This document shows, one piece after another, positions 20,721 through 29,394 of a stretch of 37,089 bases of DNA. Numbering within the stretch: the stretch's first letter is position 1; each line of letters begins with the position of its first letter. Made by a program: the position numbers and the translations under genes. The notes under the pieces were generated by a model. The model searched no databases, was not told the DNA's origin, and worked only from the letters and a program-made list of their open reading frames with translations. Location of the stretch: the NCBI GenBank assembly GCA_004347965.1, contig QNVF01000009.1, positions 1 through 37,089 of the forward strand. Direction: 5' to 3'. The stretch is from Candidatus Nezhaarchaeota archaeon WYZ-LMO8. GTDB taxonomy: Archaea; Thermoproteota; Methanomethylicia; Nezhaarchaeales; WYZ-LMO8.

Positions 20721-20986
20721 CTTAATTTCTCCTCTAATTGATATAGCAAGGACAGTATGCTTTCAAGTTCTCCTCTCTTTTTCAATTTCTTTGAAAGTCT
20801 TCTAGCATCATCTCTCATGCCCGACTTATTGAGCATCCTCACTATTCTAGTTAAGGCTTTAACACCATCAGAGTTAAGCTCACCTCGACTACTCATACGA
20901 TCAAGCTTACTCATGAAATCTCTTATCGCTCTCTTAGCTTCAACTACATGTAAATTGGTATCCTCGTTCTTCCTCACACTTCCCAT
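20717..20986 (-). CDS. Small hypothetical protein, 89 aa, charged and probably alpha-helical
   Basis: ORF overlapping the CYTH gene by 4 nt (operon-like); no family recognised. Confidence 0.6.
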   Translation of the reverse strand: MGSVRKNEDTNLHVVEAKRAIRDFMSKLDRMSSRGELNSDGVKALTRIVRMLNKSGMRDDARRLSKKLKKRGELESILSLLYQLEEKLS

Positions 20987-21069
20987 GAGCCCTCTTCCCA
21001 GCCGTTAGTTAAATCTATCTACCTCCATATAAGCAATATAATCAGCTTAGAGAGTTGTGGTGACTCTCG

Positions 21070-22887
21070 TTGTGCGGAATTTTCGGCTGTACGTCGTTGA
21101 AGGAAGGGGTGTCAAAGCTCATTTACTCCTCGCTTAAGAGGTTAGAATACAGAGGATACGATTCTGTAGGTTTAGCTACAATATGTAATGGACATATCTT
21201 CTTGAAGAAGGATCAAGGGAAGGTAGAGGAAGTAGAGAGAAGATTAAGTCTTAGTGCATTACCTGGAAGGTGTGGGATAGGACATACTCGCTGGGCCACG
21301 CATGGAGCTCCCTCCAAGGAGAATGCACATCCTCTGACGGACTGTGAAGGCAAGGTGGCTGTGGCTCATAACGGCATCATCGAGAACTATTTAGAGTTGC
21401 GTAGCAAGCTAGGGGATTCAGGGCATAAGTTACGTTCTAGAACTGATAGCGAAATAATAGCGCACTTAATTGAGGAACTCCTCAATAAAGGTCTTACACT
21501 AGAAGAGGCTGTTAGGCAAGCAACATTAACGTTAAGGGGGTCATACGCCTTTGCAGTCATCTCGCCACTATGTGAAGATAAGATCGTTTGCGTCAGAATG
21601 GAAAGCCCATTAGTCATAGGTCTCTCACGAGACTATACCTGTCTCTCATCCGATATACCAGCCCTTCCTCCAGATGTGGAGAGCATTATAGTGATGAATG
21701 ATGGGGAGCTTGCTGTACTTACTCCTCACTCCATCGTCATTAGGGACTTGGAGTCTAATCAACAGCTACCACTTAGGATAGTGGCTAAAGAGAGCGTGAC
21801 GTGCCTAGCCGATCGAGGCGGCTTTACTCACTACATGATCAAAGAGATATTTGAGCAACCTCAAGCAGCTCTTAACGTTATCAATGCTCCTCGCTACTAC
21901 ATAGTTAAATTAGCTGAAGAGCTTGTTAAGTCTGATAGGGTTTACTTAATTGGTTGTGGAACATCATATCATGCATGTTTATTTGGCTCCTACGTCCTAC
22001 GCTCAATAGCTGATATTGACGCTCAACCAGTCATCGCATCAGAATTTAGCGAAAGCCACGTCAAGTTGGGGAAGGATGTAGCCATCCTTGCTATATCACA
22101 ATCAGGAGAGACGGCTGATGTACTACAAGTCCTGAGATCTTACGTGAACAAAGATGTTAAACTTCTAGCACTAACCAACGTTATGGGGTCCTCGATAACA
22201 AGGCTTGTATCTTCGTATGTTGGACTCTATGCTGGTCCAGAAATAGGTGTAGCAGCCACTAAAACGTTTATTGCAGAACTTTTAATGCTCACCAGAATAA
22301 GCATAGAAGTAGCTAGAATTAAGGGTGTAAATGTTGATCTCATCTCAGGTGTCGAGAGTATCCTAAGGTCTTCACCAAAGCTGATAGAGAGATCTCTCAC
22401 GCTTAATGAGCCCTTAGCCAAGAGTTTATCCGTTTACTTATCCTTAAAGAATAGTGCCTTCTTCTTAGCAAGAGGAGTAAACATAGTTACAGCCCTTGAG
22501 GGAGCTTTAAAGCTAAAGGAGATAAGCTATATTCACGCTGAAGGCTATCCTGCAGGAGAATCAAAGCATGGGCCCATAGCTCTCGTTGAAGAAGGTTTTC
22601 CATGCATCTTCGTATGTCCTCATGATGAAACTTACTACAAAATACTAGGCAACGTAATGGAGATGAAGGCTAGAGGAGCCTTTGTAATTTCATGCGTCGA
22701 GGAAGGTGATAAAGAAGTTAGAGAGACATCAGATAGGATCTTCGTTCTTCCGAAGATCGAAACTAAGCTTTTAACACCTATACTGCACGTAGTACCGCTT
22801 CAGCTCCTCGCTTATTACACAGCTATTGCTCGAGGTTACGACCCCGATAAACCTCGAAACCTCGCCAAGTCCGTTACAGTCCCTTAG
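21070..22887 (+). CDS. glmS: Glutamine--fructose-6-phosphate aminotransferase; TTG start exposing the Cys nucleophile
   Basis: MCGIFGC, EYRGYDSVGLA, GHTRWATHGAPS, AHNGIIENY, two SIS domains, C-terminal KSVTV. Confidence 0.96.
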   Translation: MCGIFGCTSLKEGVSKLIYSSLKRLEYRGYDSVGLATICNGHIFLKKDQGKVEEVERRLSLSALPGRCGIGHTRWATHGAPSKENAHPLTDCEGKVAVAHNGIIENYLELRSKLGDSGHKLRSRTDSEIIAHLIEELLNKGLTLEEAVRQATLTLRGSYAFAVISPLCEDKIVCVRMESPLVIGLSRDYTCLSSDIPALPPDVESIIVMNDGELAVLTPHSIVIRDLESNQQLPLRIVAKESVTCLADRGGFTHYMIKEIFEQPQAALNVINAPRYYIVKLAEELVKSDRVYLIGCGTSYHACLFGSYVLRSIADIDAQPVIASEFSESHVKLGKDVAILAISQSGETADVLQVLRSYVNKDVKLLALTNVMGSSITRLVSSYVGLYAGPEIGVAATKTFIAELLMLTRISIEVARIKGVNVDLISGVESILRSSPKLIERSLTLNEPLAKSLSVYLSLKNSAFFLARGVNIVTALEGALKLKEISYIHAEGYPAGESKHGPIALVEEGFPCIFVCPHDETYYKILGNVMEMKARGAFVISCVEEGDKEVRETSDRIFVLPKIETKLLTPILHVVPLQLLAYYTAIARGYDPDKPRNLAKSVTVP

Positions 22888-23901
22888 ATCTTCTAAGATC
22901 TATGGTATCGAAGATGTCAGGCCCCGTGCTTATTATCGTTACGGGCACCTTCAATGTATTCTCTATCTCCTCTATGAACTTCTTAGCTTCACGAGGTAGC
23001 TTATCGTAATCCCTAATCTTTGAAGCTGTAGGGAACAATGTATCTACCCTTGTAAGAGCTATTTGAGTTGCACTATTAGCTAGAACTGCTCTTCTGGCTA
23101 AATCAAAGTTGAAGGGCGCTACCCTTCTCCTTCTTCCAGTTACGGTAGCAACCTCTATAAGCCCTCGCTTTTCGGCCTCCTCCTCTGAGAGCTCACCGAG
23201 AAGCGGTCCTCCACCAACTCTAGTTACATAGGACTTGAAGACGACGATCACTTCATCAACCATCTTTGGCCCTATACCCACCTCGCTGCAGATAGCTGAT
23301 GCAGTCGTATCTCGACTGGTGACGTATGGATAAGTCCCATGATAAAGGGAGAGGTAGTATCCTTGAGTTCCTTCAAGTAATACGTTGTGACCTTGCTGAT
23401 ACGTGTTCCACAATATCATAAGGACGTCGTCTAAATATTCCTCTAACTCCTTCACATCACGAGCAAGCTTAGCCACTCTTCTCACTCTATCAGCCATAGC
23501 TGCTCCAACTCCTTGTCCTGTTGAGCCTATCTTAGAGATCAAGTAAGCATCTTCTCTCTCCTTCTTCACGTGCTCGTCTTCGATTATGGATGCTTGAGGA
23601 TCTATCTTAAGCCTGTCCTTGGCTTTCGTTAGCTCTATCTCTTTCATTAAGACGTCTATCCTAATATTGGCTCCAGCCGCTATGCAGAGTATCGCATTGG
23701 GGTTTACGAACCCGCAAGGTATCATCCTCAACTTGTACTCTACACCATTATAAGTTACAGTATGACCTGCATTGACTGATCCAGTTCTTACGGCTACTCG
23801 AACATCGTCTCTTAATGATAGGTAGGCACAAATTTTTCCTTTTAGGGGGCTAACACCTTTCCCTCGTCTCCAAAGAAGCCTCCAACAACTACTGTTAGCA
23901 A
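22874..23901 (-). CDS. purA: Adenylosuccinate synthetase, interrupted by a 17-nt candidate BHB intron: complement(join(22874..23841,23859..23901)); TTG start; 336 aa after excision
   Basis: Exon 1 reads MLTVVVGGFFGDEGK; after removing 23842..23858 it continues GKICAYLSLRDDVRVAVRTGSVNAGHTVTYNGVEYKLRMIPCGF, colinear with archaeal PurA. Without removal it ends at GDEGKVLAP*. Confidence 0.9.
23842..23858 (-). other. Candidate 17-nt BHB mini-intron in purA (AGGTGTTAGCCCCCTAA, minus strand)
   Basis: Central helix AGGG:CCCT, bulges AA^A and AA^A, stem GGU/GCC, loop GUUA; excision restores GDEGKGKI exactly. Confidence 0.85.
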
Positions 23902-24992
23902 GCCTCTAACCCCCAATAGGGTTTTAGAACTTCTTCGCAGACCTCACTTATCACTCTTAATCCTTCTGCTCTCACTTTATTGGTTGAAGAGGTTTCGGCT
24001 TCCCTTATTAGCGGCATGTTCGTGAAGTAAGCAACGATATTGTGTACCCCTTGTGCAAGCCCTGGACCATAGCCTCCTTCAAGTACGAAGATAGCTTTTC
24101 TTGTCACGTCCTCTTCTTTCAACCTCTTAACCAACTCAGCTATCTCTAGGAAGGAGTTCAGCGATAGGTTCATGGATGTTATTGGGTCATCTTTATGTGC
24201 ATCAAAGCCTGCAGACAATAACAATATCTCTGGCTTATACTTTCTGAGAACCTTGCTTACTACTTTGTTTAACACCTCTTTATATAAGTCGTCAGCAGTG
24301 AATGGAGGCAATGGGATGTTTATGTTATATCCTACACCCTCTCCTTCACCTACCTCATTGATAAACCCTGTACCAGGGTAAGCAGTTCTTCCATCCTGGT
24401 GGGTGCTTATGTACAACACCGATTTGTCATCGTAGAATATTTCTTGAGTTCCATTTCCGTGATGACAATCAAAGTCGAATATTGCTATTCGCGTTAATCC
24501 AATCTCGTTCACTAGATATTTTGCTGCTATGGCAACGTTGTTAAATAAGCAAAAACCTAAGGTCGGTGCTCCTAGAGCTGCTCCCGACTTGCCTGCGTGA
24601 TGCCCAGGAGGTCTTTCTAAGATGAAGCACACATCGTAATCTTCCTCTAAAACCTTCTTACACCCCAAGATTGCTGATCCTGCAGCATAAAGTGCTACTT
24701 CAAAACTTTCCTTTGATACTTGCGTGTCTGGATCTAAGTACCTCTTACCACTTGTAATGGCTCGTTCCACGTACTTAACGTATTCTTCATCGTGAACTGC
24801 AAGTACATCATCTATCGACGCCTTGACGGCCTTCTCAACTTTAACCTTAGACAGCACATTACCCTCCTTCAGCACCCTCATCACGTCTATTAGCCTTTGA
24901 GGTCTCTCAGGATGGTAAGGATCAGTATTGTGCTTCAAGAACACATCATCATAAACTATGCAAAGTGAGGAGTTACTCATTTCAAGCACCAA
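23895..24992 (-). CDS. Histone deacetylase / acetylpolyamine amidohydrolase-family protein
   Basis: HPERPQRL, ERPPGHHAG, GFCLFNNVAIAAKYL, IFDFDCHHGNGTQEIFYDD, SAGFDAHKDDP, LEGGYG. Confidence 0.93.
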   Translation of the reverse strand: MVLEMSNSSLCIVYDDVFLKHNTDPYHPERPQRLIDVMRVLKEGNVLSKVKVEKAVKASIDDVLAVHDEEYVKYVERAITSGKRYLDPDTQVSKESFEVALYAAGSAILGCKKVLEEDYDVCFILERPPGHHAGKSGAALGAPTLGFCLFNNVAIAAKYLVNEIGLTRIAIFDFDCHHGNGTQEIFYDDKSVLYISTHQDGRTAYPGTGFINEVGEGEGVGYNINIPLPPFTADDLYKEVLNKVVSKVLRKYKPEILLLSAGFDAHKDDPITSMNLSLNSFLEIAELVKRLKEEDVTRKAIFVLEGGYGPGLAQGVHNIVAYFTNMPLIREAETSSTNKVRAEGLRVISEVCEEVLKPYWGLEAC

Positions 24993-25057
24993 TCATTTCT
25001 CCGGCTTTAAACTTTAAATAAGCTTCTTGTCTCCTTGAGAAGCTGGTGCGTAGGTAA

Positions 25058-25690
25058 TTGAGCTCTAGGGTTGAATTAAAGCCTACGCGGATGGAGTTAA
25101 TAAACTTACGTAGAAGAAAAAGGTTAGCAGAAAGAGGTCTTGCCCTTCTGAAAGAGAAGCGTGACGCGCTAGTCATGGAGCTACTTTCTCTAGCTAAAGA
25201 ATACCAAACAGTTATGCTTGAAGTTAGGGAGAAGATGGAGAATGCGATGAGCTATCTAGCATTAGCAAAAGCTGATTTAGGTATGTATAAGCTTAATGAG
25301 ATCGTAGCAAGCCTGAAACCTCAAGTAACCATAGATGTTAAGTTTCGAAGCATAATGGGTGTAGTAACGCCTATGTTCAAAGTCTTGCCATCGGTAGACG
25401 CGAACACACCACCATACAACTTAATTGGCACATCATCCTACCTTGATGAAGCCACTAAAGCGTTTAGAGATGCCTTCATGTCAGTTATAAGACTTGCTGA
25501 AATTCAAGCCGTTGCAAGAAGGATAGCTGAAGAAGTTGAGAAAGCTAAGAGGAGAGTTAATGCTCTCGAGAACGTTGTCATACCAACGATAGAAAGGAAT
25601 ATCAAATACATAGAGCTGTACTTGGATGAGCGAGCTCGCGAAGACATTTTTCGATTAAGGCTTTTAAAGAAGAAGCGTGTAAGGAAGTGA
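25058..25690 (+). CDS. atpD: A/V-type ATP synthase subunit D
   Basis: LKPTRMELINLRRRKRLAERGLALLKEKRDALV...RRVNALENVVIPTIERNIKYIELYLDERAREDIFRLRLLKK. Confidence 0.93.
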   Translation: MSSRVELKPTRMELINLRRRKRLAERGLALLKEKRDALVMELLSLAKEYQTVMLEVREKMENAMSYLALAKADLGMYKLNEIVASLKPQVTIDVKFRSIMGVVTPMFKVLPSVDANTPPYNLIGTSSYLDEATKAFRDAFMSVIRLAEIQAVARRIAEEVEKAKRRVNALENVVIPTIERNIKYIELYLDERAREDIFRLRLLKKKRVRK

Positions 25691-25695
25691 TGCTT

Positions 25696-26049
25696 TTACA
25701 TACCTCTTAAGTAAAGGATTGCTCGGGCAAGATCGCCCTTAGTCGCCTTCAATGCTTTCCTAGCCTCTTCGAGGCTTACACCTGCTTGAGAGGCAACGAG
25801 CTGAACATCTTCCTCAGATATGCTTACCTCTTCTACGACTAAAGATCTCTCCTCAACCTCACCAGTTACTTGAAATATTGTTTGATTTCCAACCTTCATG
25901 CTGGTTACTTGAGGATTCCTAATTACTATTTCTTTATCTCGAAGCCTAAATACGACACTTTCAACTCCCTCAACTTGTTCAATTGAAAGCCCAGCTTTCT
26001 TAACTACATGTAACATCTTCTGCAGTTCTCTTGGGCTTATCCCTTTCAC
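25696..26049 (-). CDS. nac: Nascent polypeptide-associated complex protein (archaeal NAC)
   Basis: SPRELQKMLHVVKKAG, NAC domain, C-terminal UBA EEDVQLVASQAGVSLEEARKALKATKGDLARAILYL. Confidence 0.93.
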   Translation of the reverse strand: MKGISPRELQKMLHVVKKAGLSIEQVEGVESVVFRLRDKEIVIRNPQVTSMKVGNQTIFQVTGEVEERSLVVEEVSISEEDVQLVASQAGVSLEEARKALKATKGDLARAILYLRGM

Positions 26050-26545
26050 TCTCTACTCCCCTCCTAACTTTCACGGCTACGCCCGAATTAAATGCTCGCA
26101 TTTCGTAGCTTGATAGCAGGGCTCGACCAACAGCGAGCAAGTTGTCTTCTTCGTCCACTACAAGAACCTCATCTCCACAGCGAATTTCAGGGTCTACATC
26201 AACTACGTGCTTTGCAAAGACACTCCTTCCTCGCTTTATGAAATCTCTAATCTCATTCTTAACTACCACTCTAAGCTTTGGCCTCTTGAAGTGTTTTTGC
26301 AATATTCTAGCTCCTTCAATCGTTAAAGCTAGAAAGCCATCATTCCACCTGATTGTTGCTAAAAGCCTTCCTTCAGAGTCATACACGTACCGTGGCTTTC
26401 CAGTTCTCCTCGATGTCTCTACCTTCAGCCCCCTTGAGACTAGTGCTTCTCCAGCACCAGCTCCAAACTGATAGTCAGCTCGTACCTTCACCAGTCTTGC
26501 CAGAAACTCCTCATTCAAGCCAGCCACAATACATTTTAACTTCAA
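26000..26545 (-). CDS. PUA-domain RNA-binding protein (archaeal TGT/PUA-like)
   Basis: RPKLRVVVKNEIRDFIKRGRSVFAKHVVDVDPEIRCGDEVLVVDEEDNLLAVGRALLSSYEMRAFNSGVAVKVRRG is a typical PUA domain. Confidence 0.85.
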   Translation of the reverse strand: MKLKCIVAGLNEEFLARLVKVRADYQFGAGAGEALVSRGLKVETSRRTGKPRYVYDSEGRLLATIRWNDGFLALTIEGARILQKHFKRPKLRVVVKNEIRDFIKRGRSVFAKHVVDVDPEIRCGDEVLVVDEEDNLLAVGRALLSSYEMRAFNSGVAVKVRRGVESERDKPKRTAEDVTCS

Positions 26546-26583
26546 TCTGTAAATTAATACCTAGTCCCTAGGGGGCTAAAGGG

Positions 26584-27045
26584 TTGATATGTGAGCTTTG
26601 CGGCAAGCCGATAATCGGAAAGCCGATAAAATCTTGGATTGAAGGTGCGCAATTAACTGTATGCCACCGATGCTCTCGCTATGGCTCTACCGTAAAACCC
26701 GCTACTCAACGAGCTACTCTTCAACAATTACCAAAGCGTAGGGAGGTGAGGACAGAACTGGAGAACATGGTCTTAGTGGGCAACTACAATGTCCTCATTC
26801 GTCAAGCTAGAGAAAGCATGGGTTTAACTCAAGAAGATTTAGCGAGGTTAATAGGCGAAAAGGAGTCTATAATCCGAAGATTAGAAAGTGGTCGCATGAC
26901 ACCAACGTTAGAGCTGGCTAAAAAGCTTGAGAGATTATTGAAGATAAAGCTTTATGAGGAGGTTCGTCAGGAGCAAGAAGTGCCTAGACCTCAAAACTTT
27001 GAGTTAACGTTGGGCGATGTTGCAGTAATAAGAGAACGCAAATAA
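26584..27045 (+). CDS. mbf1: Multiprotein bridging factor aMBF1 (zinc ribbon + HTH)
   Basis: CELCGKPIIGKP...CHRCSRYG and HTH QARESMGLTQEDLARLIGEKESIIRRLESGRMTPTLELAKKLERLL. Confidence 0.92.
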   Translation: MICELCGKPIIGKPIKSWIEGAQLTVCHRCSRYGSTVKPATQRATLQQLPKRREVRTELENMVLVGNYNVLIRQARESMGLTQEDLARLIGEKESIIRRLESGRMTPTLELAKKLERLLKIKLYEEVRQEQEVPRPQNFELTLGDVAVIRERK

Positions 27046-27066
27046 TCAAGGAATAATCCTCTATCG

Positions 27067-28158
27067 CTAACTTGACTGCATACTCAATTTTTCGACTATC
27101 TTCTTTAAAAGAAAGTCTACATTGACGTTCTTCTTAGCGCTTATAGGCACTAAGTCGCAACTAGGTGCTAAGCTCTTTGCGAGCCTTACTGAGTTCTCAA
27201 GCCTTGAATCACCTATCAAGTCCATCTTATTAATCGCTATAATCAAGGGTTTGTCACCACCTATCTCCGATATTATTGATAAGGAGCCTTTGAGCTTTCT
27301 ATCTATGGTCGAGGGGGCATCAGATGCATCGATGAGTAGCACTATTAAATCAGCCAATCTTAACTCCACTAGCGTGGCATGAAACGCATCAAGTATTAAT
27401 TGCGGCATTTCATCAATAAACCCAAGAGAATCGACAACTATGAAGCTTCTGCCATGAGCGTTAACCCTTCTAGCACATGTCTCAAGTGTAGTGAACGGTC
27501 CAAGCCCCGTTACTTTGCCCTCCTTCGTTAGAAGGTTGAATAGTGTGGTTTTACCGGATTGTGTGTAGCCAGCCAAAGCAACTATGGGGAGGTTTATCTT
27601 CTTACGTTGAAATACTGTCTTCTCTTGCTTCTTCTTCATGCTCTCTAACTTCTCCTCTATTATTTTAATCCTTCGTCGAGCAAAAGATAGGTAAGCTTTG
27701 TATGGATAGCCTCCAAGCGATCCAAAACCCATTTTTTCACTACCAAAACCTTTCAATCTTACAAGTTCTCGTGCCCACGGCAAGGTGTACCTTAGTCTCG
27801 CAAGCTCTATCTGAAGCTTTGCTTCAGATGTTGAAGCTCTTTTGTCAAAGACATTTAAGATTAAGAGGACTCTATCTAAGATGTCTACTTCAAGGCCTAG
27901 ATCTCTCTGCAATCTAAAGTATTGCCCAGGCTTTAGCTCATTGGCAAAGATCACCGTTTTGATGCCATATTTTCTTAGACTATCTTTAAGCTCTTGAAGC
28001 TTTCCTGGTCCTATTAGGTAGCTTGTGTGGGGTGTCTTCCTTATTTGAATGACTTTATTGACTATCAGGTACCCACTATTTCTTGCCAACTCTTCAATCT
28101 CTTTAAGCCTGAAGTCGTCTTTCATTGAGAAAACTCCAACTATCACTGCCTTCTCCAC
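27067..28158 (-). CDS. hflX: HflX-family GTPase
   Basis: TSYLIGPGKLQEL, DRVLLILNVFDKRASTSEAKLQIELARLRY, GYTQSGKTTLFN, NKMD. Confidence 0.93.
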   Translation of the reverse strand: MEKAVIVGVFSMKDDFRLKEIEELARNSGYLIVNKVIQIRKTPHTSYLIGPGKLQELKDSLRKYGIKTVIFANELKPGQYFRLQRDLGLEVDILDRVLLILNVFDKRASTSEAKLQIELARLRYTLPWARELVRLKGFGSEKMGFGSLGGYPYKAYLSFARRRIKIIEEKLESMKKKQEKTVFQRKKINLPIVALAGYTQSGKTTLFNLLTKEGKVTGLGPFTTLETCARRVNAHGRSFIVVDSLGFIDEMPQLILDAFHATLVELRLADLIVLLIDASDAPSTIDRKLKGSLSIISEIGGDKPLIIAINKMDLIGDSRLENSVRLAKSLAPSCDLVPISAKKNVNVDFLLKKIVEKLSMQSS

Positions 28159-28165
28159 AACGTCG

Positions 28166-28717
28166 TCACCTTAAGATCTTGACCCTCTTACCTCTGCAGC
28201 TAGGCTCAATCTCGATTTTACCTCCTTCAAACTTTAAACCAAATTCCTTACCTTCGTAAAGCCAATCTAAGAATACTGCTATGGCAGCTACTTCACTGTG
28301 AGGTTGATTGGTTATGGAGACGTTGTAGTCAGCTACTTCGTAGAAGTACTTGGGTACTTTTGGACCCCCTACAAGTATCAGTAGCTTATCCTTACCTCTA
28401 ATTTCTCCTATAACTTGAGGAAGAGGAATGCCGTACATGGTCAGGTGAACTATGCAGAAACCCTTCATCTTTAGCTCCTTTATCGTACTTGGAACATTTA
28501 CTCCTGTTTTCGCAGCAAAGCTTCCACCAAACGTCTTATTTACTTGATATATTTTCTTCTCTATGTTTTCATCCTTCTCGTCAAACCAGGCTTCATGGGC
28601 TCCAAAGGCTCGAGCTACTAGTGCTAAGTGAGTACTTATTCTCCTATCTCTTACAGGTCTATGACCGTATCTTAACACGATAATCTTTCTCACACTCGTT
28701 GTTAACTGAGTCAGCAT
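28166..28717 (-). CDS. trm56: tRNA (cytidine(56)-2'-O)-methyltransferase
   Basis: VLRYGHRPVRDRRISTHLALVARAFGA, HLTMYGIPL, VGGPKVPKYFYEVADYNVSITNQPHSEVAAIAVFLD. Confidence 0.93.
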   Translation of the reverse strand: MLTQLTTSVRKIIVLRYGHRPVRDRRISTHLALVARAFGAHEAWFDEKDENIEKKIYQVNKTFGGSFAAKTGVNVPSTIKELKMKGFCIVHLTMYGIPLPQVIGEIRGKDKLLILVGGPKVPKYFYEVADYNVSITNQPHSEVAAIAVFLDWLYEGKEFGLKFEGGKIEIEPSCRGKRVKILR

Positions 28718-28761
28718 TTTTAAACTTGTTAGATCAGTGTAACCTTAGGTGGTAGAACTTC

Positions 28762-29289
28762 ATGGCCTTCATAGCATCAGCGCAGTACAGCGAAGAGTCT
28801 GTAGACGTATTATTGAGACTTATTGCTGTTCTTTCTGGTGAAGATGCTGTTAAGGTAGTTAAGGTGCTTTTAAACGAAAAAGAGGTGAGCGATGAAGTTT
28901 TAGCTGAAAAAACTGGGATGAGACTTAATCAGGTTAGGCGTATTCTGTACGACTTACTGGATAAGCACATAGTTACATATCGAAGAGAAGCTAGTGAGAG
29001 AGGAGGTTACCACCTCTACATATGGTCTTTGAATGGAGAGGGTCTAAGGAGGATGGTGAAGGAAAGGAAGGGGCACGTCCTCAACAGGTTGCGTGAAAGA
29101 CTCCTATACGAACAGCAAAACATGTTTTTTGTGTGCCCTAATGGTTGTAACGGGAGAGTGACCTTTGATAAAGCTATGGATCATCAGTTTAAGTGCTCTA
29201 AGTGTGGTGCCATTCTACAAAGCTTTGATAACTCTAAAATCATTGAGAAGTTGAGGTTAAGAATAGAGTCTCTGGAGAAAGATCCTTGA
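28762..29289 (+). CDS. tfe: Transcription factor E alpha subunit (TFE/TFIIE-alpha)
   Basis: Winged helix plus zinc ribbon FFVCPNGCNGRVTFDKAMDHQFKCSKCGAIL. Confidence 0.93.
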   Translation: MAFIASAQYSEESVDVLLRLIAVLSGEDAVKVVKVLLNEKEVSDEVLAEKTGMRLNQVRRILYDLLDKHIVTYRREASERGGYHLYIWSLNGEGLRRMVKERKGHVLNRLRERLLYEQQNMFFVCPNGCNGRVTFDKAMDHQFKCSKCGAILQSFDNSKIIEKLRLRIESLEKDP

Positions 29290-29394
29290 AGTTAGCATTG
29301 AATATATGTACTTTAAGCTTAAGGTGGTAAGATGATCAGTTAAAATACGTAAGGTTTATCTCGCCTTAAAGATGTAACGCAATTGTGGATTTTT

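Noticed and set aside
20269-20805. 178-aa plus-strand ORF
   Set aside because: Antisense to CYTH and the small coupled gene; Ser/Leu-rich shadow ORF.
22874-23731. PurA starting at 23731 as in the ORF track (MRMIPCGF...)
   Set aside because: That start would delete the essential GDEGKGK and NAGHTV motifs, which are encoded in frame upstream once the 17-nt insert is removed.
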